64,000 nucleotides of DNA from Heterodera schachtii (GCA_023374025.1 SIJG01000062.1:443488-507487); one strand, 5' to 3'. Counted from the first letter of the stretch, positions 11,573-25,500 are shown. Numbers and translations are program-made. The notes: generated by a model not told the origin, from the sequence alone.

Positions 11573-13600
11573 TCTTTGTTTTTTGAGCAATCAAATTCAT
11601 TTGACAGAATACAGAATAAATAATAATTTATAAAAGTTTCTAAAAATTTATTATTTTTAAATACTCATATTTGGATTTTAACTGTGCAACACAAAAAAAA
11701 ATTCTCAAGGTACAAAAATCAAAAATAAAAACAGATTCAAAAAAAAGAGGCCAATTGTATTAAAGCGCCAGTTAATTAATTTTATGATTATAAATCTTTG
11801 AAAGAAGCTAAACATTTGTGCAATATTATGTTTTGAAATCGGAAAATTGATACGGAATATGAGGGGGAAGGGAAGGGGGGGGGGGGGACATTGGCCAAAC
11901 ATTGGGCGGGGGGGGGGGGGGTCCAAAACATTTTGAGAAGCCATTTGAAGCAAAGGGGGGGGGGGGAGCAAAAGCCGTCATTATGCAGCGCCGGCCGCGC
12001 CATGGGCCAACAGTCAGTCACTCAGTCAGTGTTGGGACAATATTTGTACAAATTGTTCAACAAGCAATGGACGAAGACGAAGAAGAAGAGAAGAAGAAGA
12101 CGATGATGATGATGATTATGAGAATGATGTTGGGGGATGAAGCACTTGGCCTATTTAATGCTTGCTTGTACTGCTGCTGCTGCTTCTGCTTGTTGGTTGG
12201 CTTGGCCAGCAATTTTGTAGCAACAAATGCATGCTACACCAACGCAAACATTGGCATTTTATATGTCCAACAATTTTTTAAACATATTCCTATAATTATA
12301 TACACAGGACCGAGTTCCGATCTCAAAATTTTCAAATCCTCAATCATATTATTAAAAGAAAAACCGTATTTGGAATGAAAAACCAACCCTCCTTTTTAAA
12401 ACATCGAAAATTGCAAGAAAAAAAAAAAGGAATTAAATTGATCAATTTGTTCATTGGGAAGCTTAAGTTGCCACTATTTCGCTTATGAATCAGAAAGTTG
12501 GGCTATGAAGAAAGATTGTTAAAAAGGATAAATGCAATAATTTGTTTCTAAGATTTTCAAGGAATTCTAAAATATTTTTATTTTTCAAAAAAGATGAATA
12601 AGAAGCGAATTTTGAGAAAAGTGCGAAAATTGCGAAGAAAATAAAAGTATTAATTAAAAAATATAACAATTTCTGACTTTGGAATTTCAAATTTTGCAAT
12701 TTAATTGCCTCTGATGTATGCATATCCCATCAATCCGCCCAGCAATTTCAACCTTAAAAATTGTCGTCCTTTTCCATGCGCGCCGCGGTGGCCTAAATTT
12801 TAATGTTTGCCAAATCGGCAGGACCAACAAAATAAATGGCAAAGATTGTTGTGCAATAAAAAACTCAGTACTTGTTAAAGAAAAAAGATGGTCCTTAGAT
12901 TTTGAAATGAATTGTATTTTAATTTCAGGTTAACAAAAAAAAGGAAGAAATTTTAACACGAATTACGCCTCATTTCAATTCTCATCGTCATCGCATTTTC
13001 TTCTCCTTTTTTAACGATAGCAGCAGACAGCAAAAAGGCCATAAAATAAAAAGAGGACGAAGAAAAGGAGGAAAAGGAGCAAATGGCGAGCAGCACAAAT
13101 AAGCGCAAATGCCAATGATTAGTAAAAAGAAAAAGAAATGTACTTTATTGTAATTTTAGTTGAGCCATGAAAAAAATAATATGAAATTTCATGTTGAAAA
13201 AGTCGCATGAGGAATAAGCTGTAAATTTGTCCACCGGGGAGTTAGTGCTATTTCAAGATATAAAATTTTAAAAAATCTCTTTTTGCACCAAATTTCCCGG
13301 TACCTAAACTACATGTCGCCGAAATGAAAATCTATTAGAAAAAAAATTAAGCATTATAATACCTAATCAGGCGATTAAAGCTAATTTTGAAAAGAAAATT
13401 AAACCTTGATAATATCTAGAAAAAAAAAACCATTGAATAATCCTTAGGAAAATGGCGGAATCAATGAACGGGGGACAGAAAAACAGGAATTTTGTTTTTA
13501 ATTTGTAAGCATTTAATCATCCATCTCACAGTCAAAGTCTTATGAATGTGCATATGATATTTGACGAAAACAGAAATTAAAACACAATCAAAAATGAAAA
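11573..13600. other. Low-complexity intergenic DNA with poly-G tracts
   Basis: Contains three runs of 9-13 G between 11876 and 11970, a GAAGAAGA / GATGATGA stretch at 12065-12125, and AT-rich filler. Frames through these tracts are proline-, glycine- or glutamate-rich and are not supported as genes. Confidence 0.5.
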
Positions 13601-13875
13601 AGGTCAAAAATAGAATTTACAACATAACAGCTTTATATATGTATATATATTCAGATTTATACATTAGGTAAAATTTGGTTCTTTGGTTTAAATATTTTAA
13701 AAAATTAAAATTTAGGTTTTGGCTAAAGCCGACAAAATTTACAAAAACAAAAGACTGAAATTTGATCAGATTTTTATACAATAATGAATTAATATGAGAT
13801 GAATGAATGAATTGACGCGCGATCAGCAAGAGAGGGAGAAAGAATGAGAAAATAGAGAACGGGGGAAGGGTAGAG

Positions 13876-13919
<44 letters not shown>

Positions 13920-14360
13920 TGTGTGAGAATAGCGGGGCACAAAAAGTCGGCGGAAGGATAAAGGGATAAAGAATTTTTTTTTTATTAGCCATATTTCAGT
14001 TGGTGCTCCTCCTCGTCCTCCTCCGTGTCGTCGCTTTCGGCTGGTCCAAACGCTGCGCTCCGCCGTCAGTCGGTCGGTCGGTCGCGGGTATCGCTGGGGA
14101 GGGGGGCGGGGGTGGGGGGGGGGGGGGGGGGAGGGGGACGGACTCTGAGGAAGACGGCCCCGCCGGGAATGGGGCGGGGGAAGATGAAAGCAAACAGAGC
14201 ACACAATCAATGAGGCGAGAAGAGGGAGCAACAGCAGGCCCAAATCGGCGGGAGGGGGGGGGGGGGGGGGAGGCGGGAGAGACCCGGGGCACCAATCGCC
14301 TTTTGTCGTCGTCGTTGGCGGCGGCGGTTCTGCTTGCACAATAAAAATATACAAAGCGTG
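13601..14360. repeat. GC-rich low-complexity island with (GA)n and poly-G tracts
   Basis: A (GA)n microsatellite occupies about 13877-13917. Two G runs of more than 10 lie near 14110-14130 and 14255-14270, in sequence much richer in G and C than its surroundings. It could be a promoter or CpG-type region, but no adjacent gene start is evident. The long proline-rich minus-strand frame across it is a by-product of the tracts. Confidence 0.6.
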
Positions 14361-14499
14361 GCAGAAGGGGGTCTTTTCTTTTATTGTTGGTGGCGATTGT
14401 AGTTGAAAACGGTTAAATAATTGGCGGAATATCGGGTGGTCGATTATCTAATCTATTTATTGGCAATTGAGCCCATGGCAGAGTCGGTGTCATGGCAGT

Positions 14500-14570
14500 T
14501 CTTACAAAGGCTTAGACTAAGCCTGAGCTTTAGGTTGAAGCATACCCCTAAGCCTAGGCTTAGACCATAA
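14500..14570. repeat. Telomere-unit palindromes
   Basis: CTAAGCCTAGGCTTAG near 14551 is a perfect 16-base palindrome made of the nematode telomere unit TTAGGC and its complement, head to head. GGCTTAGACTAAGCC near 14510 is a second, imperfect one 40 bases to the left. Confidence 0.55.
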
Positions 14571-15124
14571 GTTTAGATATTATTTTTTTGAGAAATTTTG
14601 GCTGCACGAACTACCTATTGCACGAACTGCTATGTATTGACTCGGCAGAGCCAAGCAATTAAAATGCCAAAAAAACGCAGAGAGGAAACGGTTGTTCGTT
14701 TTGGCAAAAAACTGAGAAAATATTTTTTTTTTTTTGGCATTTTTCAAAAATCATTTGTTGGAACGGCCTCACCCATTAAAACTGCTCTATTTATTTTAAT
14801 TTTTCAGATTTCTTAATACCCGAAATTTCAATAAACGAGCTTTTAAGTTAAAATTTTAAAAAATTTATTGGCCAAAAATAACGTTGTTTTCCTTAATAAT
14901 GGCTGCTTCCTAAATTGAGATAGGCTAAATAACATTCAAAATATGTGAAGATGTTGCCGAAGTGACAAAACAACAGTGGACAATTCGGCATTTTCTAAGT
15001 CAATTTTCCGACTTTTGATTCATCGTCAAAAAAACGGTAAATAAAAAATGATTAATGTCAAAAAGTCCAACACCAAAATCATTCATTATGATAAGACAAA
15101 TATGTGTGTTAATTCTCTTCTTGT

Positions 15125-17830
15125 TTACTCTTCTTCTTCTTCTTCTTCTTCCTCTTCGTCTCCTTCTTCCACGTCCTAAATTAAATTCTTATCACTTTTT
15201 GTTAAACAAATGATCGCAAATGATCTGTTGTTTTTTAGATCATTTATTATATTATTTAAAAAGAATTATTTCTATAAATTTATTTAAATAATGATTAGTT
15301 TATATTACAAAGATCAGTTCCATCTGAAAACTTTCGGCTAAACTAGGCTTACAATCGGCAAAAAAATTATGGCATTTTGAATTTGGAAAAGACGGAATGG
15401 CCAGATGGAACTGGCCCATTTAACTCCAATTCATTACCGCGCCTGGTCTTGGACTTGTGGGCTCATCGTTCATCAGTCGGAACTCGAGAATGGTCGGCGG
15501 TGGTGGCACGTGCGGGAAGCATGGAAAGGCATTTTTCTGTGCAAAAAATTGCTGAATATATTTTGCTTTTGCAAAAATGCGTCAATGATACAGTAGTTTA
15601 AAAAATCAGAATTTGCATCAATATGTATTGTGGTTATAAAGGGATGAATTCATTTTTTTATTTGAAAAAATTACATATACTCTTTAAAGATAACATACTG
15701 TAATGGAAATTCTGTAGTTTTCTTCCCTAATCAATTAAAACATACACTTTTAGATTATTAATTCACTTCCTTCAAACACTTATGCATAATATTTGGCACT
15801 TAACTTTGTGCCAGCCCACCTTGTCATAAATTGCTCGACGCTCAGTGAAATTTCGTCGATCAATCTGTCGATCATATTTGGATGAAATGGCAACTTTTGG
15901 CTACAAGAATTTTCTGATCTTTGCCAAAAGTCAATTCACGAAAAATCAACCGGAAAGCGCGAATTTGCATCATTCGGATCCAGCCCCTTCTTTAGTATTT
16001 TGGAACGATTGATCTGTCGTTGACGCTCGTTCAACTCACGCAACTGCAATTGTGAATTTTGACTCATTGCTTGATTATTTTCGGTGGCGTATACTAGTGG
16101 TATTGGTATTAATTAAGCGACCGGAAATAATAAATTTTGCGGGTCCCGCTAGGGTACAATTTTGTGCAAGACGTGATCCTGCGGGTTTATCCCGCAAAAT
16201 CCCGATATTTCGTCCTGCTCCAGTCTATAACATAAATTCACTGAGAAAAATTAATAATCTTTTACGGAAATTTTAATTACCCCGATAAAAAATTGCTAAT
16301 GTTCAAACCCACATCATACTCCTGGGTTTGCACACGCTTCTCCAAGTCGTACTTTTCTGCTTCCAATTTACAAATGCGATGGTGCATTTCCTTCACTTTT
16401 CCCTGCCAACGAAGAATTGATGACAAATTAACGTTTAAAAAACTACTGTTTATTCATTTGTCACATTAATGATCTTCCCCCCCCTTCATTTAGTGCCTAA
16501 TTATCTCACATTAATTCCCTCATTAGCTCACCTTCAATTCGCTGCCGCCCATCGAACCCATGTCGCCCAAATGCTTCAGAACATGGGCAATGAATGTTTT
16601 TTTGGTCTCCTCTCGTTGGTCCTTGGTCATGCCCATCTCCTGCTTTGCCTGCACAATGTTGCCGAACTTATCGCTGGACTCCTTTTTCTTTTCCGGCAAA
16701 ATGAAATTGCGTCCTCCAGTCGCTAAAATTCGCTTTTTAATTCATATTTTAATTTAAATTTTAGGTAATTATATGCCGATTTAATAGTTAAATGCATTTC
16801 ACTGACGTGTTTTCCCAAATCCAATGCCCATCATCGACTGCTGCCTCTTTTTCTTTTCCTCCTCCTTTTTCTTCCTATCCGCTTCAAGTTTGGCCTTGCG
16901 TTCCTCCTGTACGCAAAAATGCACAAGTACAATTAAATAAATTAAAAAATTATTATATTAAAAAACTTTTATTTCTGCTAAAAATTACTCTTTTTTTTTG
17001 CTATTTTTCTGTCCTTACATAATTAAGCAATTAATTATTAATTACATCTTCCGCTTTGCGGCGTTCCTCCTCCGCTTTTCGGCGTTCCTCCAACTCGCGG
17101 TCTTCCTCCTCCCGTTGAATTCGCCTCTGCTCTTGCTTCTCCTATGAGGAAAACGATTATGTTTTTGACAAATCATTTAAATTTATAGCCATGACTCATT
17201 GGGAATAATTATTTAAGATAATTATTCATTATTTAAAATATTTTAATTGTTTTTCTTTTTTTCTTACCCTCAGCAGTTTCAATTCCTCTTCCTCCTGCTC
17301 TCGCTCCACACGACGACGTTCTTCATAGTCTTGAAGCTTTGCCGCGTCGTCACTTTCCACCCGTTTCTTAGCAGCCTTAAAATTAAAATAAATAAATTAA
17401 TTGAATTTTTTTCTAAATGTTAAGCTTCGCTACCAGCATAGCTTTTTCCGCTTCATTAAGATTGTCTACGCCGTCTTCCGCATTTTCACGCGACGTTGAA
17501 ACCAAACGTTTAGATCTAATTTTGAATAAAATTATACACTTTTTGCTTAAAATTAAAAATATAAACTTTGTTTTAAATAATTGTGCAATTTGTTAATTTG
17601 AATTTACTCGGGTGGTGCCTTCACTGTTGGGCTCATTTGGCTCACTTCCTCAACATCCTCCTCAACCTCAACCTCCTCTTCGCTGCTGAAATGCAAATCA
17701 AAGATGAGATTGTATAATGAACAAAACAAATTAATAATTTACTCAAATTATTTAATATTTATTCCATTTTATTGGCTATGAATAATTTATATAAAAAAAG
17801 CATTTTGACTTACTATTCTTCTTCAGACAT
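15125..17830 (-). CDS. mup-2: Troponin T (MUP-2-like), 361 aa, 12 exons
   Basis: Tropomyosin-binding subunit of the thin-filament troponin complex, which confers calcium control on muscle contraction. Minus-strand exons, all in phase: 17814-17830, 17608-17685, 17434-17515, 17268-17375, 17046-17141, 16807-16906, 16532-16722, 16313-16402, 15951-16043, 15820-15900, 15438-15536 and 15125-15175. The protein starts MSEEEYSEEEVEVEED, an acidic N-terminus. AMLAAKKR and a long Arg/Glu-rich helix follow, then KFGNIVQAKQEMGMTKDQRE, HRICKLEAEKYDLEKR (troponin-I-binding coiled coil) and SSKYDRQIDRRNFTERRA. The last exon is a run of Glu to the stop, as in invertebrate troponin T tails. The 33-residue exon at 15438-15536 is the least certain because its sequence is less conserved. 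GC-rich upstream DNA at 17840-18700 probably holds the promoter. Confidence 0.93.
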
Positions 17831-19352
17831 TTTTGTTTCAAGAGAAGTTACTAATGCCGAACAGCACAGAAAAACGACACTTTGTCGAGATGAAGAACAA
17901 CTTTTATGCTTTAATTCAATTTATCTTTTATCTATAATAATGAAAAAACGTTTTTAAAATGTGTCCTTCAGAAAAGGCATATTTAAATAAACAAAGCCAT
18001 TGAATTAAAAAGAAATGGGAAACTAAAAATACGGTAAAATTTCTAAATTTTCGTGAAAAAAGATAAATCACTAAGAAAGATATAAAACAAAATCACACAC
18101 ATTAATCTGTCGGAGGTTTGTGGGTACAGAGCATCTCACAAATCAGCGGGATTTGTGTGACAAACTTTTGGGGGCGGAAAATGAAAGGAATCGCCCGCAC
18201 AAAAGCGACGAAAACATCTTCCGCTGCCGCTTTCTCTTTGTGCGCATTGTGCTGAGGAGTAAATGAAGAAGCTTCTCCCACCCTGGCAGAAGAAGGGGCC
18301 CATTCATCGGCAAAATCGGAAAAATGAATCCATTTTCCCGGCCGACCGACTCACATTTTCTCGACTTTTCGTAACTGCTTAACCCTCCCTGCGCTTCAGT
18401 TCCCTGCCCCCCCCCCGCCGCCCCTCTTTTCTGCCCACACTCACTGATCAGAAGCGGAATGGGCCCACTGATCGGCCCTCCCCCTCCCCCACCCCAACTT
18501 TAGTCCCATTTTGTTGTTGAGTGCTGCCGCTTTTGCTGCTTCTGCTTGCTCCTCCTCCGCTTTATCTTCCCGGCTTCTTCTTTTGTTTGTGTACCGCTTC
18601 CTAAGTCGTCGGTCCCTCCCTCCCTGTTTTATCCCACTGTTTTAGCTCAATGGGGGGGCGGGGATTTTGACTTGTGACAGCTGCCGATTCAGAAGTGCGG
18701 CATTAAGTGGAAGAGCACAGTTCAACAAGCACAAATTTATGTGTATTTAAATTTGAAATTAAGCTGAGTATTTTAAATAGAATTTAAAGTTTTGATATTG
18801 TATGTTGAGTTTAAATTATCCTTTTGACTGTTGAAATATTAAATAGGGAATCTTGAATTTGTCATAAAATTGCCTATCCAATATTCAGAAGTGGCATCTC
18901 GAATGTCCCAAATAGGGGCGCCGGTGTTCAAAGGAAATAATATTTAAAATGAGGGTATATATTATATATATATGTAGCTTTCGCTAGTAAAAGTATTTTT
19001 AATAGTGAATTTTTCACTTCCTTTTAAATGCTAAGATAGTCAGAGTCGGAAAGAGAAGCTGTGAATTTCATGTCTACTGCTGCCGATGATCGGCTGATGG
19101 ATTCAGTGAATATTTTTAATTTAGTAAATGATTCATTGTAAAAGAAACATTAGTTGTAATTTTGTTAATTTATTACACATCAAAATATTCGATGTAATAA
19201 AGTATTTTAAAACTTTAAGCAAAAACGATTGAAGCATTAAAATTTTTGTTATGTTTGTCCGGTAGATTTATGCCGCATTTATTTCCTGGAAAAAGAAAAA
19301 CAGCAAAATGGTTTATGTTGGAATTTGATCATTAACAATGGTCACAGACTTC
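17831..19352. promoter_or_regulatory. Upstream region of troponin T, GC- and CT-rich
   Basis: Between the troponin T start and the 3' end of the ARMC9-like gene. 18100-18670 is rich in CCCTCCC and GCCGCT tracts, unlike the AT-rich surroundings, and is the likely promoter. A (TA)n stretch lies at 18955-18975. No exon is supported. Confidence 0.4.
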
Positions 19353-22300
19353 TCATTGATTCTGTGGAAGTTTGGCTGGTGGTGTTCGGCTAACTTTAGG
19401 TCGCGCAGCAAACACATGAAGATACTCATCATAGCTTCTGAAACACAAGCATATTGTCAGATCCCAAGGGAATTTTGGCCCGGGATTTTTCTTATTTTCA
19501 AAAATTCAGTCTCTGACAGTATGACAAGCTTTACATTGTGTTCTCATTAGTTATAGTAATGTTTTTGGCCATTCAAAATTTAAAATAAATTCTCACCGAG
19601 ATTTTGTCCGCTCCTCCAAATTCTGTTGTCCGCTTTTACTGTCCTCCACTGGTGCTGCTTTCACATTCTTCCACCCATTCTTCATGCTGCTTTTTCCGAT
19701 CGGCTTCTTCCTCTGATCGCCCTCATTGTTTGTCTGTCCCCGTGGCCATTTGTAATGATCCGCTTTTTTTGTCAGTTTGGAGCTGAACATCTTCGGAGTG
19801 TTTATCGTGGACTCAGTCGTTCTCTGTTGTCCTCCTCGCCCTGCTTGTGGTTGTGTTGCTGTCGTTTTCGCCATGCTCACAAATATTTCTTCGGTGGCTT
19901 CCCGTTGCTTACACTGATCGGTACTGCTGGTGCAACATTCATCTCCAAACATTATCCTTAAAATATGGTTAATAATAATAAATATTGTTGATGGGCAATT
20001 TTTAAAAGCTGAGATTTCGGTAACGAATTTTAAAAAAAGTTTAATATGGAAATTCCCGATCCGATGGATGAAATTTAATTTAAAAATTTCATTAATTTCT
20101 TCCTCAGTTAGCTCAATGGAAAGGAGAGTCATGCCCACGGAATGATTGAATTATTCTTTGTATTATTTGCTTTTCCTCCATAATCTCTATATAATTACAT
20201 CACTTTTGCTTACGTTTCTGCAGTTGGCTCAATTTCCAAGTTGACAAAATCCTCCTCCTTGTCCATGTCCGCCATCATTTTCTTTTGTTTTTGTTCTGCC
20301 CGTTGCCATCGACCACCGCCAACATTTCTCATCAGTGCAACTACTAATGAATGAAGCACCCAATTAAATATTTAGGCAACTCAAGCGTTCATTTGGTGTT
20401 GGACCAAAAATATTAAATTAAAATTATAAAACAAAAAATTATTCATAAGTTTGCTTAAAAGAAACCGACATTTTTTTATAGATATAATTAGGGCTGCCAA
20501 AAATATGATATAACATCGCGAAATATGGACTTAAATTTTCCCAAAATGAGGTATAATTTTTCAAAATTTCTTCAAATTCGCTAAATGTAATTAAAACTTT
20601 CGAAAATAGCTCAATATGGTATAAAATAGAGGGGTTTTCTGGAAAAATGCCAAAATATGAATTTCCATGTAATTGGCAGCCAAAAACAAATGTAATATTA
20701 GAATTTAATTCCATGCTTTTCAAACTTACGTGATGAAAATCCACTGGCAGCGAGCAACGGACGACGTGCGTTATTTTCCACAACAAAAGTGGAATGGGAA
20801 CTCATCTGCTGGGGAAAGGAGAACATAAATATTTGTATATGACCTCAATTAAATTTATTAACTTAAAAATATTTTTAAAAATAATTTTCATTTCGAAAAA
20901 TAACATTCTTTTTAGACAATTAATTATTTTTCCTGTAAAATAAATGGGTCAATGGCAACTCGTACAAAGGCAACTCGTACAATTTTTAATGGGTGTGGCC
21001 ATAACTTTTTTTAAAGAAATTCTTCAAACTTGGTATCATTCGAATGCTCTCCAAGTTTAGAAGCGATGATTAAGCAGAAGCTAAGAGATTAAGATCTCAC
21101 AAAAAAGTTATAATTTATAAATTGCGAAAAAGTCTGCTTTTGTTAATTTTTAATGTTCTTGAAATTATAACTTTTTTGTGAGATGCTTAATCTCTTAGCT
21201 TCTGCTTAATCATCGCTTCTAAACTTGGAGAGCATTCGAATGATACCAAGTTTGAAGAATTTGGTTGACTTTAAAAAAAGTTATGGCCACACCCATTAAA
21301 AATTGTACGAGTTGCCTTTGTACGAGTTGCCATGACACCAAATAAATGATGCCATTCTTGTCAGTTTACCGAATTTGATCGTTCATGATGCATTGAAATC
21401 CGTGCCAACGATGGATGGCATTCCATCGGGTCCCATTCCATCGCAATTTCCTTGTCCCCATTTGTCTTTGCCATTGCCAATTTTCCATGTTCTTCGAGCG
21501 GACAAATTTGTGTTTGTGTTGTTCTCACCTTCCGTTGCCGCGTCTCAGTGGCCAACTTTTCGGCGGCAACAACAGCCGTTTTGTGATGAGCACGCGGCAC
21601 TGGCACAACACCGGGGATCTGTGGCGAGAAAGAATTATAAAAAGGGCATTTGTGGCAAGAATTGTTGAACATTTTTGAAACTAAAATTTTCAAATTTTTC
21701 CACCCCCTCCCTCAGGAACCCATATTTGGAGTAGAGTTTCATGGACTGGCTTATATTTTTTCTTACATTTTTTGTTAGGAGCAGGGTCGGCTAATGTTTT
21801 TTTAGAGCTAGGGGGGGCTCAAAAAATTTTTGAAATTGGAATTCTTGGCTTCGAAAAATTCGCACAAAAAAATTCAGTTCCATCTCATTAGGCATGTATA
21901 TGATCCACACAGATTAACACCAATTATTTGTTTTTTCCCATCCATACACTCTCTCGATCATCCTCAATGAAGCCAAATTGGGCTGGACAATAATTGTTTT
22001 GCCGTTGGGATGGCATGGGCGGCATCCGAGGATGAGAAGCATTACGATCATCTTGTAGCAGAAAGCGACGGACGAGAAGATCATGTCCAAACAGTTCGTT
22101 TAGCGATGGCACCAACGGATCGGTGCTGTCGATTTCTGCTTCCAAATAGTCGGGAAACTTCAAAAGAAGCAAGAATGTGATTAGAAACCAATCTGAGCTA
22201 ATTGATCAACAAACTGACTGACTGCTCCTCCTCTTCAGACTTTTCACAAAAATCTTCTGTCAGTTGGATTCTTTTTTTGCTGCCAGCCGACACTTCAGCA

Positions 22301-22467
22301 GACTCTCCACCTGAAAAATTGGTAAGTCAAATTTGGAAAACAAAAGATCCAAGAGAAATTCAACAATGCGCGCTGCAATTTTATTAATTATTAAGTGAAA
22401 ATTAAATAAATAATTTACTTTTTTTTATTTACAAAAAAAAAAATTTTTAAACAAAAAAATATGGAAA

Positions 22468-22513
<46 letters not shown>

Positions 22514-25500
22514 TATTTTTGACCCAATTATTTGTTTGTCAAATTTTGGCTATTTTGATAGCAGATTTTTAATCATAATAATGAACCCTGTCTAAATTTA
22601 AAAATTTAGGAAAAAATAATCGAAATGCATCAATAATTTCACCCAATTCCCCATTCTAATTAGTGCTTATTTTCCCAGTTGGTCCTTCCCGAACTACTCT
22701 AATTTTCAGAAAACAATGCGCTAAATTTACTGCTCGAATTGGTACGGGAAGCTAACCGGAATGTTGATACTAAATAAGGCAATGAAAAGAAATGAAAATG
22801 CCAAAAAGGCAGACTAATCGCAGTTTCATATATTAAAATATGAAAATAAAAAGAAATAATTTTGAAAATTTGATCTGAATTTTTTCATAAGTTTGGTCAA
22901 AATTGACGATTGGCACCGCAGGCGGGAAAGTTTTTTTAATGCACAAAAAAGCGAGAAAGTGAGGCGAGCAATATCACTGTAAGCTAACTACCGTACATAT
23001 TCAAAATCACTGTAAGATATAATCCGTACATATCAGGGCTGGCCGTGATCACGGATCACGGAAATCACGGGGTTTTTGGGGTGCCGTGACCTCGGATCAC
23101 GGATTTTTGGATTTTCCCGTGATTTTGATCCGTGATTGGCATCAGGGGTGTGCGAAATTTCGTGTCGTTTTCGTGTCGTCCCCCTTTTTCGTCACTTTTT
23201 GAGTTTCGTTTTCGTGTTTTCGTTTTCGTCCGTCAAAAAATTTTCGTTTTGTTTCGTTTTCGAGTTTTGAAATTTTGAATTTTCGTTTCGTTTTCGTTTT
23301 CGTCAGACAGAATTTGGACGAAAAATACGAAAAAATTTACACCCTTAAGAATGACCATTTTGGGAAAAAAACAAGCAATCTCGTGGAAGTTTGCTACAGA
23401 TTATCATATTTTTCTTTACAAAATTCATTGAAAATTCCAAAATTCTTCCCGGCGGCGCCTGTCGGCACCGCCGACCCCCAAAATTCTCCTAAAATTTTCA
23501 GTATTTTTTTTAAATGTAGGTTTTTTGCCGGCCAAATTCTCATTTTCGCGCATGAAATTCTTTTAAAAAGACGGAAATTCCTGAAAAATTTGGCTAATTT
23601 CTAACAAAATTCAATAGAAATTCTTAATATTTTCTCCCGGCGGCGCCTATCGGCACCGCCGGCGCCACAAAAAATGTTAAAAATCTGATTTTTTGATTCC
23701 GGAATACACTGAATGATTTGCTTATGTCCTCCCCAAAATTGCTAAAACCGATAATGGGAGACTAAAAATATAATATTTAATACATTTTGATCGAATAAAT
23801 TGTAAAAATAATAGATTTGAAGCAATTTTTTGCAAATGTTCTTATTTTTGAGCCTAAAATCTTATTTCTTGGCCTTGGTGTTCTTATTTTGAAAAATTTC
23901 CGATCGGCACCCTGAACTAGAGCCACATCAGCTTTTCCATCTACTCGGATCTTCATTACATTAGTTTGAGGATACAATTATAAAATTTTATGTTTCTTAA
24001 TTTTGGATTAAATTAGTTCAAAAAAATTTTCGTGTTTTTCGTGTCGTTTCGTACGAAAACGGCTATTTTTTCGTTTTCGTGTTTCGTTTCGTCCAAAAAA
24101 AAAATTTTCGTTTCGTTTTCGTTTTCGAGTTTTGAAATTTTTAATTTTCGTTTCGTGTTTCGTTTTCGTGAAAAATAAATATTTTCGTTTCGTGTTTCGT
24201 TTTCGAAAATTATTTTTTTGGTTTTCGCACACCCCTGATTGGCATTTTATATAGGGAATTTTTATTGATTGTGAGACGAAAATAGGAAATTGGTGGGAAA
24301 AGAGAAATTTTTGAGAAAAAATTAAATAAATAAATTCATTTCTGTTAAGGAACTACATAAATATGTATAGCCTAGTGGTTAAACATTCTGTCTCTTATTG
24401 TTTTGTCCCTTGGGTTCACTTATTGGGATAGAAGAATTTTCACATTTAAAAAAAAAATTACTTTAGAAATTTTATTTAAAAAGAAAACTTTCACTCAAAC
24501 AAAATTTTCCCGACGGCGCCTGTCTGCACCATCGGCGGACGGACTCCCATTTTACCGTATTTTTGAAATTTTGATACCAAAATGGCAAAAAATAGCCCCT
24601 CTTTTGGCGCAAAAACGGCTAAAAATCCCTATTTTTTCTCTCCGTCGCTTAAATTTAAGATGACAGGCCTAATCAAAATTTCCAGAAATTTTCCCAAGCC
24701 CCTATGAATTTTTTCTAAATTTTTCCCGACTCTCAGTATCTTTAGGGGTGTTCAGATCGCCATGAAGGAGTAATCTGATCATTTGGTCCAAAAGATTTTT
24801 TTGTTCAGCATCAAAAGTTAACTTACAAATTAGAGAAAAATTTTTTCTCTACATAAATAGATTTTTGGTTAAATTTAAGAAAAATTTGAAAAATTTTCTT
24901 AATAAACTTAGTTAAAAATAAAAAATTTTCCTTGGAGATTTCTACAAAAAGCTCTAATTTTCCTCAAAAAATTGGCCAAAAATCGTAAATTAGTCATTTT
25001 TAGGAAAAGGTACGCCGCAAAAAAAGCGGTTTATATGTTTTGGTTTCTTTAAAATATTTTTTGGTAATTTTTCCAGCGATTAAATTCTATTTTTTTAAAT
25101 AAATTTTAATTAAAAAACATTAGAAAAGTTTTTTTATAATCACGGATCACGGCTCATGGATCACGGAAATCACGGGGTTTTTGAGGTGCCGTGATCACGG
25201 TTCACGGATTTTTTTTGAAGCCCCGTGATCACGGCTCACGGGTTTCCGTGATTGGAAATTCAATCATGGCCAGCCCTGGTACATATGCTCAAAATATTAA
25301 TCTTAATTATGTTATATTTTCAATTTCTTACGGTCTTAACCGACCTGTTTTGAGTATATGTAACAGTGCTGTCAATTGCTGTCGTTGTTGCTCCGTTAGT
25401 TGCATCGCGTTGTTACTGCTTCCGGCCGCGTTGGTCCGCCGCACACATTCGTTCAGCACGCGCTCCGCTTCGCCACGCTCACGCGCACTCGCCCGAACGC

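Larger units (their letters stand above)
23143..24237. mobile_element. Nested hAT-like element, 8-bp target duplication ATTGGCAT
   Basis: Ends CAGGGGTGTGCGAAA and TTTTCGCACACCCCTG, flanked by ATTGGCAT at 23135-23142 and 24238-24245. Subterminal arrays of TTTCGTTTTCGTG occupy both ends. Two GC hairpins lie inside. It inserted after the outer element, because its target site is outer-element sequence. Confidence 0.92.
23034..25278. mobile_element. hAT-like element, 8-bp target duplication GTACATAT, with a second element nested inside
   Basis: Left end CAGGGCTGGCCGTGATCACG and right end CATGGCCAGCCCTG are inverted, flanked by GTACATAT at 23026-23033 and 25279-25286. Both ends are built from repeats of GATCACGG. 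The element at 23143-24237 sits inside it. It has no transposase frame. It occupies most of the intron between exons 10 and 11 of the ARMC9-like gene. Confidence 0.9.

Noticed and set aside
11902..12378. 158-codon plus-strand frame with poly-Gly, acidic and Met-rich tracts
   Set aside because: It is generated by G runs and GAAGAA/GATGAT microsatellites; no splice or family support.
13617..14354. 245-codon proline-rich minus-strand frame and overlapping glycine-rich plus-strand frames
   Set aside because: They are translations of poly-G, (GA)n and GC-rich low-complexity sequence; both strands are open at once and no family motif is present.
22674..22776. Possible plus-strand exon(s) after TTTTCCCAG or TTTTCAG inside the ARMC9-like gene region
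   Set aside because: Two frames are open for only 20-25 codons with no partner exon on that strand; kept out as unsupported.
24368..24425. A functional tRNA gene
   Set aside because: Only the A box fits; the B box is poor and no acceptor, anticodon or T stems close.
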